DNA from: CAZBZG01 sp964496245
GTDB taxonomy: Bacteria > Planctomycetota > SZUA-567
DNA: 23,334 nucleotides
Direction: 5' to 3'
NCBI GenBank assembly: GCA_964496245.1
Contig: CAZBZG010000034.1
Coordinates: 1 to 23,334 of the forward strand
Shown: piece after piece, positions 6,362 through 14,246 of the stretch
Layout: each line of letters begins with the position of its first letter
How positions within the stretch are numbered: position 1 is the first letter of the stretch
Position numbers and translations under genes: made by a program
The notes under the pieces: model-generated
The model's input: only the letters and a program-made list of their open reading frames with translations
What the model was told of the DNA's origin: nothing
Databases searched by the model: none

Positions 6362-8494
6362 TCACACCACTTCGAGCCGCGCCGCCTGCAGGTCCACCGA
6401 ACTCGGGCCCACCAGGACATCGAACGCGCCCGGCTCGACCACCCAGGCGCCGTCCTCCCAGAACGCCAGCTTCTCCGGGGTGACGTCCAGGGATACGGTC
6501 TTTGTCTCGCCCGGCTCGAGGGCGATGCGTCGGAATCCCTTGAGCTCCAGGATGGGACGGTTGCGCGAGACGTAGAGATCGCGGACGTACATCTGCACGA
6601 TCTCGTCGCCCGCCCGGTCGCCCGTGTTCGTCACCTCCACACCGACCGACGTCCGCGCGTCCCGCGCGATCTCGGGCTGTGCGAGACGCGGCTCGGCGTA
6701 CGCAAAAGTGGTGTAGCTCAGGCCGAAGCCGAAGGGGAACAGCGGCTCCACCGTGGAATCGAGATAGGTCCGGTTGCGGCCCCACCGCATGCGGTTGTAG
6801 TAGCAGGGGACCTGGCCGACGTTCCGCGGAATGGTAACCGTGAGCTTGCCCGAAGGGTTGACCTCGCCGAAGAGCACGCGCGCCAGCGCCGTGCCACAAG
6901 CCTGGCCCAGGTACCAGCCGTCCAGAACCGCATCCACCTGCTCGGCGATCCTTGTGATGGCCAGCGGCCGTCCATGGAGCAGCACCAGGACCACGGGCGT
7001 GCCCGTGTCCATCACCGCCTGCGCCAGTTCGTTCTGGAGACCCACGGGCTGGAGGGTGTCGCGATCCACGTTCTCGACCGCGGTCTGGTGCGACCCGCCG
7101 AGCACCAGCACGGCCACGTCAGCCTTGCGCGCGAGCGCAGCCGCCTCCTCGATCTTGTCGTAGGCCGGGTCCTCGATCCGGCAACCCTCTTCGGCCACCA
7201 CCTCGGTCCCCTTCCCCACGGCTGCGCGGATGCCGTCCAGCACCGACACGTACCCCCGGCAGTCACCGGTCGAGTACCGGCCGAGCCGGCGCGCCTGCGA
7301 GTTCGGCCCGAGCACGGCAATGGTCTTGAGGCCATCCTTGTCGAGCGGCAACCGGCCCGCCTCGTTCTTGAGGAGGATCACGGCCTTCTCCGCCGCCTCG
7401 AGCGCCAGGGCATCGTTCGCTTCGTCGTAGATCACGTCCTTCAGGTTCGGCCGCTTGATGCCCTTGACCTTCTTGACCGCCGCATAGGTCTCGATGCTGT
7501 AAGTCTCAATCTCCCTCTCGGGGTTCTGGATCGGGTCCCGCGCCGGATCGACCTCGGGGTACTCCTCGAGCAACCCGAGCCGCAGTTTGGCGCGGAGCAC
7601 GTTGCGCGCGGCTTCGTCGACCAGGCGTTCGTCGATCTCTCCGGACGCGACCGCAGCGATCAGGGACTCGCCGTACATGCGGTTCTCGTTCCAGACCTCG
7701 TACAGGTTCATCTCCTGGTCCACGCCCGCCTCCAGACTCATGCGAGCGGCCTCGACCGGGGTCTCGGCCGCGTTGAGGCAGGTGATCAGGTTCTTGATGT
7801 CGTTGTTGTCCGCCACCACGAACCCGTCGAATCCGTAGGTCTCCCGCAGGAGGTCCTGCAGGAGCGCCTTGTGCGTGTGGCAGGGGATGCCGTTCACCGT
7901 GTGGTGCGCGGGCATGATGCTTCCCACGCGCGCTTCCTCGACCGCGGCCTTGAACGGCGCCAGGTGGACCTCGTGGAGCACGCGGTCGGAAAGCTCGGCG
8001 GGCGACCCGTTCAGGCCGCCAAGGGGCTCGCCGTCGGCCACAAAGTGCTTGGCCGTGGCGATGATGCGGTCAGGGCCGAAGCGCTCGTCGCCTTCCCCCT
8101 GGAATCCCAGGATGGTGGCCACGCCCATACGGCTCACGAGGTACGGATCCTCGCTGAAACACTCTTCGGTGCGGCACCAGCGCGGATCGCGGGCCACGCC
8201 CAGCATCGGGCTGTAGGTCTGGTGCACGCCAAAGGCCCGCGCTTCTTGCGCGATGGTCGCGGCCACCCGCCGGACCAGGTCCGTGTCCCACGTGCTCGCC
8301 ATGGCAATGGCCTGCGGGAAGGACGTGGCGTGCTCCTCGAGCACGCCGTGCAGGCACTCGCACGGCTGAAGATTCGGAATGCCCAAGCGGGCATTTCCGT
8401 TGAGGTAGAAGGACTGGAGCTGATGGACCTTCTCCTCGGTCGTCATCGCGCCGATCAGCGCGTCGACCTTCGCCTCGATGTCGCTCTCTCGCAT
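6362..8494 (-). CDS. Glycoside hydrolase family 3 (beta-glucosidase/beta-xylosidase-like), cytoplasmic
   Basis: This 710-residue protein has the three-part GH3 layout. The N-terminal barrel (about 1-300) contains CLHGV, SEDPYL (114-119), the substrate-binding KHF (149-151), and GFDGFVVADN, whose D229 aligns with the catalytic nucleophile. The C-terminal alpha/beta sandwich (about 350-570) contains AVILLKNEAGRLPL and VLGPNS. The Fn3-like domain (about 610-700) contains EVTNTGDRAGDEIVQMYV. The family removes terminal beta-linked glucose, xylose or related sugars; I cannot fix the sugar. No signal peptide is visible, unlike the other enzymes of the operon, suggesting it cleaves imported oligosaccharides. 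AGGAGG precedes the ATG at 8494. It is the last gene of the leftward run, 28 nt after the gene upstream. Confidence 0.9.
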   Translation of the reverse strand: MRESDIEAKVDALIGAMTTEEKVHQLQSFYLNGNARLGIPNLQPCECLHGVLEEHATSFPQAIAMASTWDTDLVRRVAATIAQEARAFGVHQTYSPMLGVARDPRWCRTEECFSEDPYLVSRMGVATILGFQGEGDERFGPDRIIATAKHFVADGEPLGGLNGSPAELSDRVLHEVHLAPFKAAVEEARVGSIMPAHHTVNGIPCHTHKALLQDLLRETYGFDGFVVADNNDIKNLITCLNAAETPVEAARMSLEAGVDQEMNLYEVWNENRMYGESLIAAVASGEIDERLVDEAARNVLRAKLRLGLLEEYPEVDPARDPIQNPEREIETYSIETYAAVKKVKGIKRPNLKDVIYDEANDALALEAAEKAVILLKNEAGRLPLDKDGLKTIAVLGPNSQARRLGRYSTGDCRGYVSVLDGIRAAVGKGTEVVAEEGCRIEDPAYDKIEEAAALARKADVAVLVLGGSHQTAVENVDRDTLQPVGLQNELAQAVMDTGTPVVLVLLHGRPLAITRIAEQVDAVLDGWYLGQACGTALARVLFGEVNPSGKLTVTIPRNVGQVPCYYNRMRWGRNRTYLDSTVEPLFPFGFGLSYTTFAYAEPRLAQPEIARDARTSVGVEVTNTGDRAGDEIVQMYVRDLYVSRNRPILELKGFRRIALEPGETKTVSLDVTPEKLAFWEDGAWVVEPGAFDVLVGPSSVDLQAARLEVV

Positions 8495-8522
8495 GCGTCC
8501 TCCTCAGGGGTGTGCGGAGGGA

Positions 8523-11500
8523 TCACGGCGCAGCCGCGCCCGCGTCCACGGGCTGGATCCACACAGCGTCGGCCACGACTTTTCCCTTCTGCTTGCCGAC
8601 GGTCAAGACCTCCACAATGAGCGTGTCGCCGGCCACCTCGACCGTGCCCAGGCGCTGCCATGCCACACCGTTCAGCCGCCGGCCGGTTGCGTCCTTGGAC
8701 TGATCCACGGTGCCCAGCGGCACAGTCGTCTCGCCTGCGCGCGCGCGGTACGGCACGCCCGCGACGCTGAAATTGTTCCGCTGCCAGGTGGCGAAGACCG
8801 CGTACGTGGCCGGCGCCAGCTGGCCGAACGTCCAGGCTGCCACGGGCGCGGGCTCGCGGGCTTCGTTGTTGAAGCGCATGGCGTCGCCGTCGCAGCCGTG
8901 GCCCATGCGTTCGCCGCGCTTGAGCGCTTCGAACCCCTCGTCGCCGTCGTCGAGGATCCGGCCCGCGGCCCGGTCCACCCGCGCCACTGCGACCGCGTCG
9001 GCGATCACCTTCTTCTTGTCCGTCCGGTTGGAGAGCACCACCTTGAGCGTACCCGCTTCGAGCACGTACTCGCCGAGGCTCTCCCACCACGCCCCGCCCG
9101 CAAACAGACTGTCGGGGATCTTCGTCTGGTTGACGCGCACCAGTCCTTTGGAGGTCTCCCCGTCGTACAGCGTGAAGGGCGCGCGCCAGGTGCGCGTGTT
9201 GCTCGCGGTCCAGGTGAGAAAGACCTCGTACACGCCCGGCTCCAGGTCGGCCAGCGTCCAGGTGGCCTGGGCCAGGTTCTCCTTGTCCCCGCCCTTCTGA
9301 CCGCGCACGTACCGGGTGGTGCCCTTGTAGCCCTTTCCCCCTGCGAGCCAGCCGGCGGTCGCCTCATAGCCCTCGTCTCCGTTGTCCACGATCCTTGGTT
9401 CCCCTCCCCCGGCCGGCACGAGTCGTACGGCGTCGGCCATGACCCAGCGACCGCGGGCGGCATTGGTCATCACCACCCGGCAGGTCCCGCTCTGGATCGT
9501 GTGGATTCCGAGCTTGGTCCACGCATGGCCCGCTGCCGTGTCCCCAGCAGCCGCCTGGCTCTGGTTCCCGTGAGCCGTGCCGACGGACTTGGGTCCGTCG
9601 AAGATCTCGAAGGGCACGCGCTCCGGCATCTGGTAGCTCCATTTGGGCCAGGTCGCGTAGAGCCTGTATTGACCAGCCTCGAGGCCGGTGAAGGTCCAGG
9701 TGGCGCGCGTGCGCGTGTCCGTTCCGCCGCCTGCGGGGTAGAAGTCGAAGTCGCCGCCATACGCGTTTTTGCGCTTATCGAGCGTACGCCAGTGCGCCTC
9801 TTCCGCGTACCATGGGTCGGTGTCGTCCACCACGCGCGCCAGCTGGCGCACGCCGATGGTAACCGCAGCCGGGTCGGATGGTAGCGCACCGTCAGAGGCC
9901 CGGTAGGTGAAGCGATCCGTGCCGTGGAAGCCGGGTTGGGGGGTGTACACAAACGTACCGTCCGCATGGAAATCGAGCGTGCCGTGGGCGGGCTTGTCCA
10001 CGAGCGCGGCCGTGACCGGATCGCCGTTCGCATCAGTATCGTTGCCGAGCACCCCGGCCACGCCGAGGAAGCGTTGGTTGGACGTCTCCAGCCGTTCGTC
10101 CGCTGCCACCGCATACCGGTCCTCGGCCGCCACGGGTGCAACGTTGTGTGGCAGATGCAGGAGCCCGAGTGGCCGCGCCTGTCCATCCTTCTCGGTCACG
10201 TGGTAGAAGGCCCCGCCCTGTGGGGCGCCCACGATGACGTCCTGGAAGCCGGGGATGGTGATGCGCACGCACGCCCAGTTCGCGAGCGGCGCGTGGGCAT
10301 AGAGCAGCCACTCGCGTTTGCCTGCCTCGCCCAGGACCAGCGCCAGGGCGTAGACGTGCACCCGGGCCTTCCGGTTGTTCCAGGCGGTCGTCTCGTTGGC
10401 GTCCGCCGGGAGCACGTACCACCGGTCGGGGCCGGCGAACGGCGGGAACGGCTTGCGCGCGTTGTTGGGCACGATCCGGCCGTCCTTCCAGAAGCGCCGC
10501 AGCAGCGGATGGGCGTGCACGCGGCCCACCGCATTCGCCACCACGTAGAACGCCCGGCCGCCTTTGGCGCGCGTCTCCCGGTAGCCGCGGTACTCGCGCA
10601 GCACCTGCGGCCGCATCCCCCAGAGCACGAACTGGACCACGCCCCGGTACCGCTCGAGGGTATAGGTCTGGTCGTGCTTGTACTCCAGGATCTTGACGAG
10701 CGGGTCGTTCTCGTACCAGATCGACAGCTCCTCGAAGAAGTCCGGCTTGGTCTTGCGCACCCGGTCGAACGCCCAGTCGATGTTCGCCACGATCCCCTGG
10801 GGGCTGGCGACCCAGAAGTCCCGCACCACCTCCCAGTCGGAGGTGTAGAGGTGCACGCTGATGCCGTCCCAGGCGTGGGGCTTGTGCCATGTGATCCGGT
10901 CTTCGGACAGGGTCCCGCGGTTGTTGAAGCCGCTGTACGGGATGATGACCGCGTTCTTCTTCCAGGCCTCGCTCACCAGCGCATCGCGCAGGCCGTCCAG
11001 CATGCGGCGGTAGCGGACCTGCCACGCCTCCTCCACCAGCTTGCCGATCGCAGCAATGTCCTTGGGGTCGATGCCATTCTCCTGCATGCGCGCAGCCAGG
11101 CGCTTGCAGTTGCCCGGATGCACGCGCTTGGCGATCTTCGGCTCGTTGTTGGAGAAGATGAGCACCAGGGGCGGGTCCGGATACACGTCCTGCAGCTTCT
11201 TCAGCACGGCGCTGTCGGTCCAGGCCCGGCCGACCGCGTACCAGAGCTCCTTCGGACCGAAGGGACCAATCACGGGTTCGACCGTCCCGTCCGGACGCAC
11301 GAGACACGGATTCTCGGCCTCCGGCTTGTCCGCCTGTTTGAGAAGGTCGTTCTCCCACTGGGTGTAGCGGAACGAGATGGGAAGCTTGCGCTCTGCACAC
11401 GCCTGCATGGGTGCCTCGTAGTATGCGACGTCGCGCTCGTCCCACTTGGCGTCCGGCCCCGGCCCCTGGAACCAGGGCAGGAGCACGTGTCCGTCGGTCT

Positions 11501-11729
11501 GGATCGCGGTCGTCAGCTGCCAGGTCGGATGAAAGCCGCTCTCGAACTTGCCCGTGTTCCAGCTGCCGGCGAGCGGCAACCCCTGGTCGAGCGCTGTGCG
11601 GATCCGTTCCAGCGACCACGTGCCCGCGGCAGTCTCGCCCGGGGAGGCTGCGATCGGAGCGAGCAGCAGAACCGTGGCGAAAGCTGCCACCGCCTTCAGC
11701 CGTAGCGTGATCGTTCGGGATACGCGCAT
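8523..11729 (-). CDS. Secreted multidomain protein A: glycosidase-like N-terminus, cadherin-like domain, three golvesin-like domains
   Basis: This 1068-residue protein has a signal peptide (1 to about 29). The ATG at 11729 has GGAG 5 nt upstream, better than the GTG at 11747. Residues about 35-525 form a region I cannot assign to a named family but which is shared with protein B (17786-20626). Shared blocks include ENPC, a PFGP segment, YPDPP, SNNE, HPLLRRFW and WLLYAHAPL. E196 in SNNEP resembles the clan GH-A acid/base motif. E334 in EELSIW is a candidate nucleophile. Residues 530-628 are a cadherin/VCBS-like domain (LGNDTDANGD, then GTFVYTPQPGFHGTDRFTY). Three golvesin-C-like modules follow (632-771, 779-917, 923-1059), each opening near a DDGDE-type segment and closing in ADAV. 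These probably bind polysaccharide or surface. Glycosidase activity is inferred. Confidence 0.7.
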   Translation of the reverse strand: MRVSRTITLRLKAVAAFATVLLLAPIAASPGETAAGTWSLERIRTALDQGLPLAGSWNTGKFESGFHPTWQLTTAIQTDGHVLLPWFQGPGPDAKWDERDVAYYEAPMQACAERKLPISFRYTQWENDLLKQADKPEAENPCLVRPDGTVEPVIGPFGPKELWYAVGRAWTDSAVLKKLQDVYPDPPLVLIFSNNEPKIAKRVHPGNCKRLAARMQENGIDPKDIAAIGKLVEEAWQVRYRRMLDGLRDALVSEAWKKNAVIIPYSGFNNRGTLSEDRITWHKPHAWDGISVHLYTSDWEVVRDFWVASPQGIVANIDWAFDRVRKTKPDFFEELSIWYENDPLVKILEYKHDQTYTLERYRGVVQFVLWGMRPQVLREYRGYRETRAKGGRAFYVVANAVGRVHAHPLLRRFWKDGRIVPNNARKPFPPFAGPDRWYVLPADANETTAWNNRKARVHVYALALVLGEAGKREWLLYAHAPLANWACVRITIPGFQDVIVGAPQGGAFYHVTEKDGQARPLGLLHLPHNVAPVAAEDRYAVAADERLETSNQRFLGVAGVLGNDTDANGDPVTAALVDKPAHGTLDFHADGTFVYTPQPGFHGTDRFTYRASDGALPSDPAAVTIGVRQLARVVDDTDPWYAEEAHWRTLDKRKNAYGGDFDFYPAGGGTDTRTRATWTFTGLEAGQYRLYATWPKWSYQMPERVPFEIFDGPKSVGTAHGNQSQAAAGDTAAGHAWTKLGIHTIQSGTCRVVMTNAARGRWVMADAVRLVPAGGGEPRIVDNGDEGYEATAGWLAGGKGYKGTTRYVRGQKGGDKENLAQATWTLADLEPGVYEVFLTWTASNTRTWRAPFTLYDGETSKGLVRVNQTKIPDSLFAGGAWWESLGEYVLEAGTLKVVLSNRTDKKKVIADAVAVARVDRAAGRILDDGDEGFEALKRGERMGHGCDGDAMRFNNEAREPAPVAAWTFGQLAPATYAVFATWQRNNFSVAGVPYRARAGETTVPLGTVDQSKDATGRRLNGVAWQRLGTVEVAGDTLIVEVLTVGKQKGKVVADAVWIQPVDAGAAAP

Positions 11730-11754
11730 GTGGACTCCTTCCTGCACATCCGGC

Positions 11755-14172
11755 CTAGTCCTCGAAGACCCACCGCCCGTACTCGTACTCGTAGGCCCAG
11801 AGGCCGGTGCTGTCCGGGGAGTAGGACCAGTGGTAGAGCCAGAAGGGCGTGCCGCGGTGGGCGAGCGCGCGGTTGAGCTGAAGCTGCACCCCCCAGACCG
11901 TGCCGGGCTTCGGCTTGGCCACCCCCTTCCAGAAGGGAATCCGGATCTCCACGGTATAGCTCGTCTTGCCGGTCACCGTGCACGCAAACGTAGGATCGTG
12001 GGTCACGTGGTTGGCGGCAAACGGCTCCTTCGGGTCGAAGTAGTGCTTGACGTAGGTCTTGTGCCCCTCGGGCACGAAGTGCATGAGCTGCCAGCGCACG
12101 ACCTCGCTCAGGTCCGGCTTGATGAACATCTCGAAGACCGGCTTCTTCTTGGCGTTCTTCTCGACCAGATCGCCTTCCACGGATCCGCGCACGTACTCCA
12201 TCATCTTCTCGCTCGTGCCCTTCACTTCATATGCCGTGTACAGGGCCTCGCCGTCGTAGAGCGCGCGGGCCACGATCGCCCGGCCCTCGCTCGGCAGGGG
12301 TTTGCGGCTGAGATCCTTGACATTCGGTGGCGCGAAGAAGCTCTCCATCTTCGGGGCCTTCTGCCAGGCGGCCTCGTCCAGCTTGCCGTCGATCGTCACG
12401 CCCTCGGCCCGGCCCACCGCGTAGGTCTTGAAGCCGTGCTGTTCGAGCATAGGCCAGGCCTTCTCCCGGCTCTTCACGGGCGGGACGATGTAGGACTCCA
12501 GGCTGGTGAGTGCCGCGACCTTGCTCCGTTCGAAGAGCGGAGCGAGTTGTTCGAGCCGCGCGAGCATGCCGTCGGTGGCCTCCTTGTAGAGCGCCAGCGT
12601 CTTCTCGCGCGGATGCAGCTCGTCGATGTAGCTCTTCTCGATGAAGTAGGTCAGGTAATCGATGAGCGGCTTGTACAGCGCGGGATCGCGGTCGGCGAGT
12701 TCGCGCGCAGCCAGCCTGAGCGCCCGGTCCGGATCGTAGGCCTCGGGGTTCCAGGTGAAATCGGTCAGGCCGATGAAGAAGATGGGCGAAGAGCTCTGCG
12801 CAGAGATGCCGTAGAGATGCTGGGCCACGTCGCGGTCGTGGTAGTCTGGCGTGCGCAGATTCCGCCGTAATCCCTGGCAGTCGTACATCATGAGCTTGCC
12901 GTCCGCGCCGAACGCGTCGATGTAGGCCTTGGCGCCCGCAGCCGGGAACTGGTTGCAGAAGACTTCCAGCCCGTTCATCATCAGGAACTCGGTGCCTTTG
13001 AGCGCCTCGACCGCCTTGAGCGCATCGGCCTCCTCGTCCGCCCCCCGGTTGATGGCGTAGCCCACGGGCATGTACCCGATCCAGATGTCGCTGTCGAGCT
13101 TCTTTCGCTCCTTGCGAATCTCGCTCAGGATGTGCTTGACCGTCCGGGCCGGGTCGCCCGGAAACGGCTCGTCCTCCTTGTCCGGCGTCCAGAACCGCCC
13201 GTCGTTGAAGTCGATCAGGAAGAGGTCCGCCCCCGCGTCGACCGCCTTCTTCAGGGTTGCGCGATACTTGGCGAGCTTCCCCTCCTTGGCCGAGACCACG
13301 TGAGAATGGCAGCGGGGCAGATGCCGCATGTCCCAGACGAACGACCAGTTCTCGAACCGGCCGTTTCCCTTACAGCGGACCCACCAGTCCTGGCACCGCT
13401 TGCCCCCCCGGAACCAGAGCGTGGGCCAGTCGACCACGGTGCCGAGGCGGAGATACTGCTTGCCGTCCTTACGAAAGACCATCTGCCGCAGCGTCTCGAC
13501 GCCCCAGAGCGCGCCCCACGCGTTGGCGCCCAGGCACGCGACCACGGGCCGGCCCTTGACCGTGTCGCTCGCCACCACGTACCGTTCCGCCGCCTGCCAG
13601 CGGTCCTCGACCGCGGGCAAGGGTGGGACGGAGATCCCTGCGGCCTTGGCCACGCCATCGTTCGTATCCGTCACGAGGAACAGCAGGAGCGGACGGTTCT
13701 GGTCTGCAGGAAGCTCGGCAGAGAAGGTGATCCCGGGGAAGAGGTCCTGCAATTCAGCGGCCGTGTCCAGCGGGCTCGGCCAATCCTCGGCTTGGACCCG
13801 GGCGCGTGCAGCCTTCCACTGGTTCTGGAGGCCCCGATGCGCCTTCCTGCGCTCCCGTTTGTTCTCGTAATTCGCCGCACGGACCTTGCGCTCCTTTTCG
13901 AGGAGTTCTTTCTCCGCCAGTACCTGGGCGGCCTGCACGAGCACCTCGGGGCAGACGCAAACCGGAGGCTTGTCCAGCGGCACGCACACGTCCTTGAGAT
14001 CCGCCTGCTTGGGCGTGGGGACAATGGCGGTCTCCAGGTCGCCCTCCATGTAGTCCGGGACGACTTCGCTCAGCTCGACTTCGCCCGCGCATCCTGTAGC
14101 CGTGGCCACCACGATCGTCATCCCCATCACAACCGCCATCATCGCCAATTCGCGTCCGGTCTGCACCTGCAT
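11755..14172 (-). CDS. GH84-like (beta-N-acetylglucosaminidase-type) lipoprotein with C-terminal CBM9-like domain
   Basis: This 805-residue protein starts at ATG 14172 with AGGAGG 7 nt upstream. The N-terminus is a signal peptide with a lipobox-like ATGC, so Cys28 is probably lipidated. Residues about 50-230 resemble the GH20b/GH84 N-terminal domain (ACLGANAWGALWGVETLRQM), interrupted by a Lys/Glu/Arg-rich helical insert at about 80-128. Residues about 245-510 resemble a GH84 barrel: WFRGGK, DAGADLFLIDFNDGRF (315-327), a long YDCQGLRRN strand, and DFTWNPEAYDP (471-481). GH84 enzymes use an Asp-Asp pair; here the matching place reads D321-F-N323-D324. Residues about 588-800 are a CBM9-like domain opening IDGKLDEAAW. 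The likely substrate is an N-acetylhexosamine glycan, but the altered Asp pair leaves activity uncertain. Confidence 0.72.
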   Translation of the reverse strand: MQVQTGRELAMMAVVMGMTIVVATATGCAGEVELSEVVPDYMEGDLETAIVPTPKQADLKDVCVPLDKPPVCVCPEVLVQAAQVLAEKELLEKERKVRAANYENKRERRKAHRGLQNQWKAARARVQAEDWPSPLDTAAELQDLFPGITFSAELPADQNRPLLLFLVTDTNDGVAKAAGISVPPLPAVEDRWQAAERYVVASDTVKGRPVVACLGANAWGALWGVETLRQMVFRKDGKQYLRLGTVVDWPTLWFRGGKRCQDWWVRCKGNGRFENWSFVWDMRHLPRCHSHVVSAKEGKLAKYRATLKKAVDAGADLFLIDFNDGRFWTPDKEDEPFPGDPARTVKHILSEIRKERKKLDSDIWIGYMPVGYAINRGADEEADALKAVEALKGTEFLMMNGLEVFCNQFPAAGAKAYIDAFGADGKLMMYDCQGLRRNLRTPDYHDRDVAQHLYGISAQSSSPIFFIGLTDFTWNPEAYDPDRALRLAARELADRDPALYKPLIDYLTYFIEKSYIDELHPREKTLALYKEATDGMLARLEQLAPLFERSKVAALTSLESYIVPPVKSREKAWPMLEQHGFKTYAVGRAEGVTIDGKLDEAAWQKAPKMESFFAPPNVKDLSRKPLPSEGRAIVARALYDGEALYTAYEVKGTSEKMMEYVRGSVEGDLVEKNAKKKPVFEMFIKPDLSEVVRWQLMHFVPEGHKTYVKHYFDPKEPFAANHVTHDPTFACTVTGKTSYTVEIRIPFWKGVAKPKPGTVWGVQLQLNRALAHRGTPFWLYHWSYSPDSTGLWAYEYEYGRWVFED

Positions 14173-14179
14173 GTCTTCT

Positions 14180-14185
14180 CCTCCT
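14180..14185 (-). promoter_or_regulatory. Ribosome binding site that fixes the GH84-like start
   Basis: On the minus strand this reads AGGAGG, 7 nt before the ATG at 14172. The frame stays open upstream to 14460, but that extension would overlap the preceding gene by about 210 nt and hide the signal peptide. Confidence 0.7.
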
Positions 14186-14220
14186 GTGTCCAACCGCCTG
14201 TACGGATCGGGGCGGGCCCT

Positions 14221-14229
14221 CCCCCCCCC
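14221..14229 (-). repeat. G9 homopolymer tract in the gap before the GH84-like gene
   Basis: Nine consecutive C on the plus strand (G9 in the transcript) lie between the stop of the 909-residue protein gene and the GH84-like start. An adjoining GGGCCC core could let the tract pair with nearby C's. It is intergenic, so slippage would not shift a reading frame. Confidence 0.6.
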
Positions 14230-14246
14230 GTCCGAGTTGTTTCCCA

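Noticed and set aside
6329..8620. A 763-codon open frame on the plus strand
   Set aside because: It is antisense to the clearly recognisable GH3 gene, with low-complexity translation and no recognisable motif.
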